Below the pieces are notes generated by a model. That model worked only from the letters and a program-made list of their open reading frames with translations. It was not told the DNA's origin and searched no databases. Positions 1-6,625 of a DNA stretch of 18,221 bases are shown in pieces (within the stretch, counting starts at the first letter, position 1; each line of letters begins with the position of its first letter). This DNA comes from DASZTU01 sp035493835. GTDB taxonomy: Bacteria; Pseudomonadota; Alphaproteobacteria; Rhizobiales; Devosiaceae. The stretch lies in assembly GCA_035493835.1 (NCBI GenBank), contig DATJHO010000002.1, forward strand, positions 1 to 18,221, in the 5' to 3' direction. The position numbers and the translations under genes were made by a program.

Positions 1-64
1 GGACTCATCGGGGCTCATGAGGGCGAGTGCCGAAGTCTCAGCACGCACGCCGCGTCCTTCTGCT

Positions 65-487
65 CTAGCCCCGCATCAATTCGCGCAGCAGCGCCTTCAG
101 CTCCTCGGCGCGGTCGCTGCTGAGATGGTCGACGATGCGCCGCTCCTGGGCGGACGACACGCCCCGCAGGCGCTTGTAGAGCGCCTTGCCGGCAGGCGCC
201 ATGAGAATGAGCACGCGGCGCCGGTCTTCTGGATCGGGGGCGCGATAGACGAGGCCCTCATTGACCATTCTGTCGACGATCTTGGTGAGCGTCGGCGGCT
301 CGATTAGTGAGAGCGAGGCGATCTCGCCCATCGGCAGCTTCTCGTTGGCGTCCAGTACCTCGAGGATGCGGAACTGCTCGATCGGCACGCCGCCGGGTTG
401 CAGTCGCTCCTCGAGCTCTTCCTCGAGTTGTCGATTAAGGCTCGCAATAAGGTAGGCGAGCTGATCTTTCATCCTCACGCTAGCCAT
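65..487 (-). CDS. MarR-family transcriptional regulator
   Basis: 140-aa winged-helix repressor, the usual MarR length. The DNA-binding domain covers about residues 35-105: a helix-turn-helix around MGEIASLSLIEPPTLTKIVD, then the beta-wing with the family's D-x-R signature in DPEDRRRVLI. The flanking N- and C-terminal helices would form the dimer interface. MarR proteins typically repress a nearby gene or their own gene and are released by a small, often phenolic, ligand; the ligand cannot be inferred here. The start at 487 gives the normal N-terminal helix and has a purine-rich GGGAGA about 10 nt upstream. A palindromic site lies directly upstream (511-541), which suggests autoregulation. It lies downstream of the AmiC-like gene on the same strand, but the 207-bp gap argues for its own promoter. 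Family assignment is secure; target and ligand are unknown. Confidence 0.9.
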   Translation of the reverse strand: MASVRMKDQLAYLIASLNRQLEEELEERLQPGGVPIEQFRILEVLDANEKLPMGEIASLSLIEPPTLTKIVDRMVNEGLVYRAPDPEDRRRVLILMAPAGKALYKRLRGVSSAQERRIVDHLSSDRAEELKALLRELMRG

Positions 488-510
488 TTGTTCACTTCTC
501 CCGGCAAGTT

Positions 511-541
511 GCTTCGCTTATCAATTATTTTTGATCGAAGC
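511..541. promoter_or_regulatory. Palindromic operator candidate upstream of the marR-type gene
   Basis: The arms GCTTCG (511-516) and CGAAGC (536-541) are exact complements. Inside them ATCAA (520-524) pairs with TTGAT (531-535) around an AT-rich TTATTT centre. The left arm carries three extra bases (CTT) between its two blocks. A further TTGAT half-site begins at 551, 20 bp after the first. ATCAA-N6-TTGAT is the size and symmetry bound by MarR dimers, and the site lies 24 bp upstream of the MarR start. Autoregulation is inferred, not shown. Confidence 0.5.
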
Positions 542-694
542 AAATCGTGCTTGATAAAGTGTAAGCGCGCATGGACATCGTTGCAATGTGCCGGCAGTTG
601 CACGGCGAAAAAGAACTCACGCCAGCAGGGCCGGCGCGGCGGGCGATCCGTTAGCACCGTTTGCAGGCGCTGGCAATATTTGGAATAGAAACCG

Positions 695-1735
695 CTAGAG
701 CGAGGCTACGACGTTGAACGTCACCCCGTCAGCCTGGGCAATATGGACGCGCGGGGTGGGGCCGATCGGGCTGCGGGTCAGCACGCGACGCGCGACTGCG
801 CGCGAAATGGGGTGGTTGAGAATGGCCGCCATCGCCCGGCCGTCGCGACATCCGGCCCGCTTGGCCAGCCCGGCGACGACGCTTATCCCCTCGTAGCAAC
901 TCATGCTGACGGCGCTGACCGGCGGCGCATAGGCCCCGAAGGCATCGTGATAGAGTTCGAGGAAGCGGTCGTTGGTGTTGGAGCGCCAGCTGGCGAAATA
1001 GGTGGCGCCGGAAAAAAGGTTGTGGCTGCTCTCCGAGCCGATGCCGCATAGCACGGTCTCGTCGAGCGCCAAGCCGAAGCGCAACATGCGAGCGTCGAGC
1101 CCGCGGGTGGAGAAGTTGCGGTTGAAATCGATCGCCGCTTGTCCGATCAGCATCTGGATGACGACGTCCGGCCGGGTGCGGGCGATATCCTCGATGATCT
1201 CAGAACTGTCCCCTTCTGCCAGCGGCAAAAAGCGTTGCCCCACCAGGTTGGACCCGCGCTCCGCGATAATGGCGCGGACGCCCGGCAGCGCCATCCGCGG
1301 CCAGACGTAGTCGTTACCGACGAAATAGAAGCGCTGGGCGCCCTTGCTATCGATGAACCAGTTGAGGGCAGGGCGGAGAATCTCGTAATCGATGCTGCCG
1401 GTGGCGACGGTCGAAGGCCCGCAGCGCACGCCTTCGTACTGCACGGCATAGACATAGGGCACGCGGCCGGCGAGGCGTGCCGATACGGCATCGCGAATAT
1501 TGCTCATATGGGTGCCGACGATGGCATCGACCTCCTCCACATCGAGCAGGTAGTCGGTCGCGGCGAGCGCCTCGGCGATGGACAAACCGCAATCGGCGAA
1601 GGCCAGATCGACCTCGTCGCCCAAAATGCCCCCGCCAGCATTGATCTCGGCGGCGCCGACTGCGGCGGCGGCATCGCAGGCGGGGGTCCAGAGGCCGGCC
1701 AGCCCGCTCCGCGGCATCAACAGTCCGATCTTCAT
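695..1735 (-). CDS. AmiC/FmdD-like periplasmic-binding-fold protein, apparently cytoplasmic
   Basis: 346 aa, type I periplasmic-binding fold of the Peripla_BP_5 group (AmiC, FmdD, UrtA, branched amino-acid binding proteins). The first strand (MKIGLLMPRSGLAGLWTP) and the AAEINAGGGILG helix are typical of this group. The protein starts at the first beta-strand with no signal peptide or lipobox, so it is probably not an exported ABC receptor. It resembles AmiC, the cytoplasmic amide sensor that restrains the antiterminator AmiR. No ANTAR protein, permease or ATPase for this class lies in the window. A G-rich stretch (GGGGGCCGGG) precedes the start at 1735. The next gene on the strand is the MarR regulator, 207 bp downstream. 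Family is fairly secure; the ligand (amide, urea or similar) and a sensor role are inference. Alternatively it is an orphan receptor that lost its leader. Confidence 0.8.
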   Translation of the reverse strand: MKIGLLMPRSGLAGLWTPACDAAAAVGAAEINAGGGILGDEVDLAFADCGLSIAEALAATDYLLDVEEVDAIVGTHMSNIRDAVSARLAGRVPYVYAVQYEGVRCGPSTVATGSIDYEILRPALNWFIDSKGAQRFYFVGNDYVWPRMALPGVRAIIAERGSNLVGQRFLPLAEGDSSEIIEDIARTRPDVVIQMLIGQAAIDFNRNFSTRGLDARMLRFGLALDETVLCGIGSESSHNLFSGATYFASWRSNTNDRFLELYHDAFGAYAPPVSAVSMSCYEGISVVAGLAKRAGCRDGRAMAAILNHPISRAVARRVLTRSPIGPTPRVHIAQADGVTFNVVASL

Positions 1736-2045
1736 CCCGGCCCCCTAGTCTGGATTTCGGGGCTGCCTGCGGCGCGCCCGTTATCTAGAGAACTGCTGCG
1801 CGGCGAGGTTTTCGTGGTCGCCTGGCAGGACGAGACTGCAACGGGTTCTTGACGGTGTCAAAAGGAAATGTCGAAAAGATGGTCACCACAGGGTTCTGCC
1901 TATGCTTTGGGCACGCGCTCCGTGACGTGTCCTCCGCGGTTTACATTGTGCTTGCGATGGAGATTGTTTTTTCTCGAGCACGCGAGCTATGTCGGTGGGC
2001 ACGCGATGCCGATCGGCGTGAATTCGCCTATATGAGGGCGCTCCG
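1736..2045. other. Gene-poor stretch upstream of the AmiC-like gene
   Basis: I recognise no coding gene in these 310 bases. The part next to 1735 must hold the promoter of the AmiC-like gene. The rest contains only short open frames without recognisable motifs. The stretch ends in the degraded DUF1214 fragment that follows. Confidence 0.5.
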
Positions 2046-2161
2046 ATGCCGATTGGCTGCCTCCTGATCCAGAACGATGCCCCAGCGGACACATCCAATT
2101 GGCTTCCAGCACCTGGCACGACGGTTCTTACCGGCTGCCAGCTGTCAGGCGGGTGCAATAG
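2046..2161 (+). pseudogene. Degraded 3' end of a DUF1254/DUF1214-domain gene
   Basis: In one plus frame, 2067-2114 reads IQNDAPADTSNWLPAP, which matches the conserved C-terminal motif of DUF1214 proteins (an IQ[NH]xxP...NWLPAP pattern). After this the frame slips. In the frame starting at 2114 the sequence reads WHDGSYRLPAVRRVQ and stops at 2159-2161, resembling the usual end of such proteins. The stretch normally found between the two motifs is missing, so the fragment has an internal deletion plus a frameshift, and everything N-terminal is gone. Members are usually several hundred residues and of uncertain function. This is a non-functional scar. Recognition rests on motif memory, not on a search. 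Confidence 0.5.
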
Positions 2162-2218
2162 TCGGCGAAGCCGTTCCAAAGCGACGGGGCTGAGCGGCTG
2201 CGCCTCCCGAAGAAGGTC

Positions 2219-3493
2219 TCAAACGACATCGGTCAGGGGGGCGAGTCCTTCGCCACGCACTGCTGCGTTCGATCCAAAGTCAGCTCTGCCGAGCCGGCCG
2301 ACTTCCAGCAATGCCGCCAAGCCAAGTACGCCGGCCACCGCGAGCGCCGCCAATGCCCAGGATGTCCCCGCGGCGCCGCTCAGGGCCGCGAAGGCGAACG
2401 GTGCGAGCGCGGAAAGCACCTGGCGCGCCGCGGCCATGATGCCGAGGCGGGCACCGTAGGAGCCGGCGCCGAACAGCGCCAGCGGCAGTGTCCCTTGGAC
2501 GATGCTTTTGAGCCCCGAGCCGAACCCGAGCAATGCAGCGAAGACTACCGCGCCCGGCACCGCAGGCGCGGACAGCATCAGAACGGCGATGGCCAGCGGG
2601 GTCATGGCAAGCCCGATGAGCGCGGCGGGGAGCGGGTGGCGACGGACGCCGAGCAGCATGTTGACGAAGCGGACCAGCACCTGTGCCGGCCCGAACAAGC
2701 TCGCGACCAACAAGGCCGAAGCCCCGAGCCCGACGGTGGTCAAGGTCGGCACCAGCTGGGCGAGCAGCGCCGAGAGGGCGAAGTTCGAAAGAGCGAAGCC
2801 GAGCGTCATAAGCATCAGCATGCGCCGCTGCAGGTTGGGCGGCAAAGCGATCGCGGTGGGCGTGCCGGTGTCGCCTGAAGGCGATGGGACGATCTCGATA
2901 GAGCGACGGGGCCGCGCGGCGAGCAGGGCATGAATGGGCAGCGAGACAAAAAGGTTGAGGCCGGCGAAGACGAGCAGAATCTGGCGCCAGTCGAGCGCCG
3001 CGTGAAGCCAGCTGGTCAGCGGCCAGAAGAGCGTCGATGCGAAACCGGCGATGAGAGTCAGATGGGTTATGCGCAGGCGCGCCTCGGCTCCTGTCAGCTG
3101 AACGAGAGCGGCGAAGGCGGCGTCGTAGAGGACGAGCGCCGACGCGGCCTGCATGGCGATGAGCGCAGCGGCAAATACGATCGGGTTGGTGGCGCAGGAA
3201 GCCCAGCACAGAGCTGCCGCCGAAAGCGCCGAGCCAAGAGCCATGACAGTAGCCGCGCCGTGGCGATCGATACGGCGACCGATGAGCGGTGCAATGACGC
3301 CGCCCGCCAGAAGCGCGAGCGAGAAGCAGCCATAGAGCCACGACACCGGCCAGGCAAAGCTGCGGCCGATATCGCCTGCCAGAATCGAGAAGCTGTAATA
3401 TAGCGTGCCGTAGCCGATGAGCTGTGACACGCCGAGGAGCCAGACGGATGAGGCGGGGCTGAGGCTTTTACCGGTGGAGATCACGCGCAGCAC
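2219..3493 (-). CDS. arsK: MFS transporter of the arsenic locus, ArsK-like exporter
   Basis: 424-aa major facilitator with about 12 membrane helices. Helix 1 carries VSQLIGYGTLYYSFSILA, and loop 2-3 carries a GRRIDRHG element, the MFS motif A analogue (G-x3-D-R-x-G). It overlaps the DUF6428 gene by 13 bp and is co-transcribed with it, diverging from arsR. Known MFS proteins in ars operons include ArsK (efflux of trivalent arsenicals and antimonite) and ArsJ (export of 1-arseno-3-phosphoglycerate, normally beside a GAPDH gene). There is no GAPDH gene here, so ArsK-like is the better guess. The start at 3493 lies inside the upstream gene, as expected for translational coupling. The MFS family is certain; the ArsK label is an inference from context and helix 1 similarity. 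Confidence 0.72.
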   Translation of the reverse strand: MLRVISTGKSLSPASSVWLLGVSQLIGYGTLYYSFSILAGDIGRSFAWPVSWLYGCFSLALLAGGVIAPLIGRRIDRHGAATVMALGSALSAAALCWASCATNPIVFAAALIAMQAASALVLYDAAFAALVQLTGAEARLRITHLTLIAGFASTLFWPLTSWLHAALDWRQILLVFAGLNLFVSLPIHALLAARPRRSIEIVPSPSGDTGTPTAIALPPNLQRRMLMLMTLGFALSNFALSALLAQLVPTLTTVGLGASALLVASLFGPAQVLVRFVNMLLGVRRHPLPAALIGLAMTPLAIAVLMLSAPAVPGAVVFAALLGFGSGLKSIVQGTLPLALFGAGSYGARLGIMAAARQVLSALAPFAFAALSGAAGTSWALAALAVAGVLGLAALLEVGRLGRADFGSNAAVRGEGLAPLTDVV

Positions 3494-4011
3494 GCGCCGC
3501 TCTTTGCTGCCCCCGTCGATGGTGCGCAGGAGGCCGAGGTGTTTGCCTGTTCGACCCGGTGACGCGGCTTGCAGATTGCCGGGCGGGCGTTAAGCCGAAT
3601 GGTGGCGGTGTCAGTGCCGGCGACCACCTCCGCTACGTCGAAGACCTGCATCGGCTCGCCGGGAGCGCTGACCTCGAAGGTGAGCCGCGCGTCATTGTTG
3701 AGCCGAATTTTGCGGTCGACCTGGGCGAGGATCCCTCGGAACTTGCCGACCTTCATGAAGACCTCGTCTTCGCCCGCGGGCAGATCCTCGACCTGCAGGA
3801 TGGTTTCCTGCCAGGCGTCGGGATTGCCGCCGCAGTCGAGGGTGACGAAGGAGCCGGCCTTGACTTCGGTCACATGATAACCCGGCTGAATAGTGCGGCC
3901 GGCATACTCGATGACGAGGGCTTTCTCGTCGTGCGGGGCGAGTGCCGCGAGCACGGCCGCGAGGGAACTGTTGGCGTCGCCGGGTAACAAGGGGCTGGCA
4001 TGGGCGGTCAT
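3481..4011 (-). CDS. DUF6428 family protein with a cysteine-rich C-terminal tail
   Basis: 176 aa, soluble, with no signal peptide or membrane helix. The core (about 17-145) contains IQPGYHVTEVKAGSFVTLDCGG and WQETILQVEDLP, which I recognise as the DUF6428 core often found beside ars genes. Its biochemical role is unknown to me. Cysteines are few and placed suggestively: C60 in the conserved DCGG, C147, then C162 and a C174-C175 pair in the last 15 residues. A terminal Cys pair resembles trivalent-arsenic sites, and the neighbouring ArsR also ends in Cys pairs. It is the first gene of the minus arm, diverges from arsR across 41 bp and overlaps the MFS gene by 13 bp, so co-regulation by ArsR is likely. 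A role in binding or handing As(III) to the exporter is speculation. The start at 4011 has only a weak ribosome-binding site. Confidence 0.8.
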   Translation of the reverse strand: MTAHASPLLPGDANSSLAAVLAALAPHDEKALVIEYAGRTIQPGYHVTEVKAGSFVTLDCGGNPDAWQETILQVEDLPAGEDEVFMKVGKFRGILAQVDRKIRLNNDARLTFEVSAPGEPMQVFDVAEVVAGTDTATIRLNARPAICKPRHRVEQANTSASCAPSTGAAKSGACCA

Positions 4012-4026
4012 GATGCGCTATTCCAT

Positions 4027-4054
4027 ATTTCAACGACTCTTGAGAGATTGAAAT
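4027..4054. promoter_or_regulatory. Probable ArsR operator in the divergent ars promoter
   Basis: A 28-bp dyad centred between 4040 and 4041. The outer arms ATTTCAA (4027-4033) and TTGAAAT (4048-4054) are perfectly complementary, and the inner CTC/GAG triplets also pair, so 10 of 14 positions match. It fills most of the 41-bp gap between the DUF6428 gene and arsR and runs into the arsR ATG (4053). A dimer bound here would block both divergent units and arsR initiation. ArsR-family proteins bind dyads of this kind; binding is inferred. Confidence 0.65.
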
Positions 4055-4430
4055 GAAATTCGCCGAAGATCAAGCCCTGGAAGCGTTGGGCGCGCTGTCG
4101 CAGCAGACCCGCCTGCGGATGGTGCGAACACTGGTCGTGGCCGGCCCCGAGGGCCTTTCGGCCGGCGCCGTTGGTGCGGCTGTTGGCGCGTCTTCCTCGA
4201 GCGCGTCATTTCACCTTGCCAACCTTGATAGGGCCGGGCTTGTCCAATCGCGGCGCGATGCTCGCTCGATCATCTACAGCGCCAACTATGAGGGCTTGGC
4301 CGCCCTGATCGAATTTCTCATGGAGGATTGCTGCCAGGGTCGCCCGGAGGTCTGCGCACCGGCCTCCATCACCGCGACCGCCTGCTGTACGCCCGGTAAA
4401 ACCACTGCCAAGGAAGCCACCGATGCCTGA
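4053..4430 (+). CDS. arsR: ArsR/SmtB-family arsenic-responsive repressor
   Basis: 125-aa winged-helix repressor. Residues 1-90 form the ArsR/SmtB domain: LGALSQQTRLRMVRTLVVAG, the recognition segment ending in SSSASFHLANLDRAGLVQSR, and the wing RRDARSIIYSAN. The classical CxC site of plasmid-type ArsR in the recognition helix is absent. Instead there is a C-terminal cluster C93-C94-x6-C101, close to the Cys-Cys-x5-Cys As(III) site of Acidithiobacillus ferrooxidans ArsR, plus a further C111-C112 pair. It should repress the ars genes until arsenite binds. It is the first gene of the plus arm and overlaps arsC by 8 bp. GAGAG lies 6 nt before the ATG, and the probable operator overlaps this start. 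Confidence 0.93.
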   Translation: MKFAEDQALEALGALSQQTRLRMVRTLVVAGPEGLSAGAVGAAVGASSSSASFHLANLDRAGLVQSRRDARSIIYSANYEGLAALIEFLMEDCCQGRPEVCAPASITATACCTPGKTTAKEATDA

Positions 4431-4950
4431 TCGCGTCTACAATGTCCTGTTTCTCTGCACCGGCAACTCCGCCCGCTCGATCCTGGGCGAAGTGCTGCTC
4501 AACCAGCTCGGCGACGACCGCTTCAAGGCCTATTCGGCGGGGAGCCATCCACGCGGTGCTGTGCATCCAGCGACGCTCGAACTGTTGCGCGACGAGGGCC
4601 TGCCGACCGAAGGGCTGCGCTCGAAATCCTGGGACGAGTTCGCGTTGCCTGGCGCGCCGGTGATGGACTTTGTCTTCACCGTCTGCGACGATGCCGCGGG
4701 CGAGGCCTGCCCGATCTGGCCCGGCCAGCCGATGACTGCCCATTGGGGAATCGAAGACCCGGCGCGGGAAGTTGGCACTCCGGTGATCGAGCGTGCCGCC
4801 TTCGTCCAGGCTTTCCGCTATATGCGAAACCGTATCCTGGCCTTCACCAGCCTGCCCCTCGCCAGCATCGACCGCATGACGCTGCAGAACCAGGTGCGGG
4901 CCATTGGCTCGATGCCGGGTGCATCGCGGCGCAAGCAGGATGTTGCCTGA
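4423..4950 (+). CDS. arsC: Arsenate reductase, low-molecular-weight phosphatase fold (thioredoxin type)
   Basis: 175-aa cytoplasmic enzyme that reduces arsenate to arsenite. The N-terminal P-loop C12-TGNSA-R18-S is the CX5R motif of LMW protein tyrosine phosphatase-fold ArsC, with C12 as the nucleophile. A second cysteine lies in VCDDAAGEACPIWPG, where redox cysteines of the thioredoxin-coupled class sit. The HWGIEDPA segment supplies the aspartate general acid. Length is somewhat above the 130-140 aa of Gram-positive ArsC, because of a C-terminal extension that ends in a basic tail. The start overlaps the arsR stop by 8 bp (translational coupling), and acr3 begins 2 bp after its stop. Products go directly to the Acr3 exporter. 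Confidence 0.92.
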   Translation: MPDRVYNVLFLCTGNSARSILGEVLLNQLGDDRFKAYSAGSHPRGAVHPATLELLRDEGLPTEGLRSKSWDEFALPGAPVMDFVFTVCDDAAGEACPIWPGQPMTAHWGIEDPAREVGTPVIERAAFVQAFRYMRNRILAFTSLPLASIDRMTLQNQVRAIGSMPGASRRKQDVA

Positions 4951-4952
4951 CC

Positions 4953-6008
4953 ATGCCGATCTTCGAACGGTACCTGACCCTCTGGGTCGCGCTCTGCATT
5001 GTCGCCGGCGTGGCCCTCGGCCATGGGCTGCCCGGCGCCTTCGAAACCATCGGGGCGGCGAGCTACGCCAATGTCAACCTGCCGATGGCGTTGCTGATCT
5101 GGCTCATGATCATTCCGATGCTGGTGCGCATCGACTTCGCGGCGCTCGGCATGGTGCGCTCCTATTGGCGCGGCATCGGCGTGACGCTGTTTATCAACTG
5201 GGCGGTAAAGCCGTTTTCGATGGCCTTGCTGGGCTGGCTGTTCGTCGCCGTGCTGTTCCGGCCGCTGCTGCCGGCGGCGCAGATCAATTCCTATATCGCC
5301 GGGCTCATCCTGCTCGCGGCCGCCCCTTGCACGGCCATGGTGTTCGTGTGGTCGAACCTGATGAAGGGGGAGCCGCACTTCACCCTGTCGCAGGTGGCGC
5401 TTAACGACGCGATCATGATCGTCGCTTTTGCGCCAATCGTGGGGCTGCTGCTCGGCCTTTCCTCCATTGTCGTGCCCTGGGCGACCCTCGTGCTGTCGGT
5501 CGCGCTCTATATCGTCGTGCCGGTCGTCATCGCGCAGCTGCTGCGCCGCAGCCTGCTCGGCCGGGCCGGTATCGAGGCGCTGAACGGCGCGCTAAAAGTC
5601 ATTCAGCCGGTCTCGATGGCTGCCCTCTTACTGACCCTCGTGCTGCTGTTCGGCTTTCAGGGCCAGCAAATCCTGGCGCAGCCGACCATCATCCTGCTCC
5701 TGGCCGTGCCGATCATTGTGCAGGTCTATTTCAACTCGGGGCTTGCCTACCTGCTGAACCGGCTTTCGGGCGAACAACATTGCATCGCCGGACCTTCGGC
5801 CTTGATCGGCGCCAGCAACTTCTTCGAGCTGTCGGTCGCCGCCGCCATCAGCCTCTTTGGCTTCAACTCCGGCGCGGCCCTGGCTACCGTGGTCGGCGTC
5901 CTGGTCGAAGTGCCGGTCATGCTGTCGCTTGTCGCGATCGTGAACCGCAGCAAGGGCTGGTACGAGCGCGGCGCGCGGGTATCGGTCATCGAAAGGATTT
6001 CGGAATGA
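4953..6008 (+). CDS. acr3: Arsenite efflux transporter, ACR3 family
   Basis: 351-aa inner-membrane protein with about 10 hydrophobic helices, the normal ACR3 length. The segment LLAAAPCTAMVFVWSNL contains the invariant helix-4 cysteine needed for As(III) transport, and the GASNFFELSVAAAISLFG segment is also typical of ACR3. It exports arsenite (and sometimes antimonite) using the proton-motive force. The open frame extends upstream to 4743 through arsC in a different frame, but the ATG at 4953 begins the family's usual N-terminus (MPIFERYLTLWVALC) and lies 2 bp after the arsC stop, so I chose it. It overlaps the next gene by ATGA. It is placed between two arsenate reductases, the expected sink for their product. 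Confidence 0.94.
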   Translation: MPIFERYLTLWVALCIVAGVALGHGLPGAFETIGAASYANVNLPMALLIWLMIIPMLVRIDFAALGMVRSYWRGIGVTLFINWAVKPFSMALLGWLFVAVLFRPLLPAAQINSYIAGLILLAAAPCTAMVFVWSNLMKGEPHFTLSQVALNDAIMIVAFAPIVGLLLGLSSIVVPWATLVLSVALYIVVPVVIAQLLRRSLLGRAGIEALNGALKVIQPVSMAALLLTLVLLFGFQGQQILAQPTIILLLAVPIIVQVYFNSGLAYLLNRLSGEQHCIAGPSALIGASNFFELSVAAAISLFGFNSGAALATVVGVLVEVPVMLSLVAIVNRSKGWYERGARVSVIERISE

Positions 6009-6445
6009 AGGTCACCATCTACCACAACCCGGATTGCGGCACCTCGCGCAACACGCTTGCCATGATCCGGCAGAGCGGCGAGGAGCCCGAGATCATCGAA
6101 TACCTGAAGACGCCGCCGAGCCGGGAGCGGCTGGTGGAGCTGATCGCGGCGGCGGGACTGTCGGTGCGCGAGGCGCTGCGCCGGAAGGATACCCCCTATG
6201 ATGCGCTCGGCCTTGGCGACCAGGCGCTGACCGACGACGCTTTGCTCGATGCGATGATGGCGCACCCCATCCTCATCAACCGGCCCTTCGTGGTGACGCC
6301 CAAGGGCGTGCGCCTCTGCCGCCCGTCCGAGGTCGTGCTCGAAATCCTGCCGAACCCTGATATCGGGCCGTTCACCAAGGAAGATGGCGAAGTCGTCGAC
6401 CGCTCCACCGTTTGGCAGCGGCGTTCCGAGCCGGTCCCCCGGTGA
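6005..6445 (+). CDS. arsC: Arsenate reductase, glutaredoxin-dependent type
   Basis: 146-aa thioredoxin-fold enzyme, second arsenate reductase of the operon. The catalytic loop NPDCGTSRNT places the nucleophilic Cys at position 11, equivalent to Cys12 of the plasmid R773 ArsC. The downstream LINRPFVVTPKGVRLCRPSE supplies the conserved arginines that bind arsenate. This class takes electrons from glutathione and glutaredoxin, unlike the upstream phosphatase-fold ArsC, and the two are unrelated in fold. ATGA overlap with acr3 shows tight coupling. The true ATG is 6005; the longer open frame to 5780 runs antiphase through acr3 and is not real. A truncated MFS gene follows 3 bp after the stop. Confidence 0.93.
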   Translation: MKVTIYHNPDCGTSRNTLAMIRQSGEEPEIIEYLKTPPSRERLVELIAAAGLSVREALRRKDTPYDALGLGDQALTDDALLDAMMAHPILINRPFVVTPKGVRLCRPSEVVLEILPNPDIGPFTKEDGEVVDRSTVWQRRSEPVPR

Positions 6446-6448
6446 GCA

Positions 6449-6625
6449 ATGCGTGACTGGGGAGGCGCCGCCGGGGTTCTGCTGGCTCGGCCGGGTGCGA
6501 TCGTCTGGGTGCAGTCGCAGATCGTCGGCTATGGCATGCTCCACTATGGCCTTTCGATCCCGGCAGCCGCAGCCTCGACGGGCCGCAAGCGGTTCAGGCC
6601 AGCCCAGGGAAGAAGTCGGTTTTGA
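6449..6625 (+). pseudogene. 5' remnant of an MFS transporter gene at the end of the ars operon
   Basis: An ATG 3 bp after arsC opens a 58-aa frame whose residues 22-39 (QSQIVGYGMLHYGLSIPA) match helix 1 of the MFS exporter encoded at 2219-3493. The shared pattern is SQxxGYGxLxYxxSI, followed shortly by Ala. After about residue 40 the similarity ends, and the frame runs into the 3' end of the opposite-strand reductase gene (its stop is at 6594) before TGA at 6623. Only the first of about 12 helices survives, so it cannot transport. GGTGAG overlaps the arsC stop as a possible ribosome-binding site. It suggests the ancestral operon ended in its own exporter gene, cut by the recombination that brought in the flavin operon. 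Confidence 0.6.

Noticed and set aside
1..48. Possible start of another minus-strand gene running off the left edge (GTG at 46-48 after an AAGGA-like site, about 16 codons).
   Set aside because: Too short to test and no motif is visible; the ribosome-binding match alone is weak evidence.
1883..2179. 98-codon minus-strand frame following the MFS gene.
   Set aside because: Only a TTG start, no recognised motif, and it lies antisense to the DUF1214 remnant, which explains the openness better.
4743..4952. Long upstream extension of acr3 by 70 codons.
   Set aside because: It overlaps arsC in another frame and is hydrophilic and unlike ACR3 N-termini; the ATG at 4953 fits the family.
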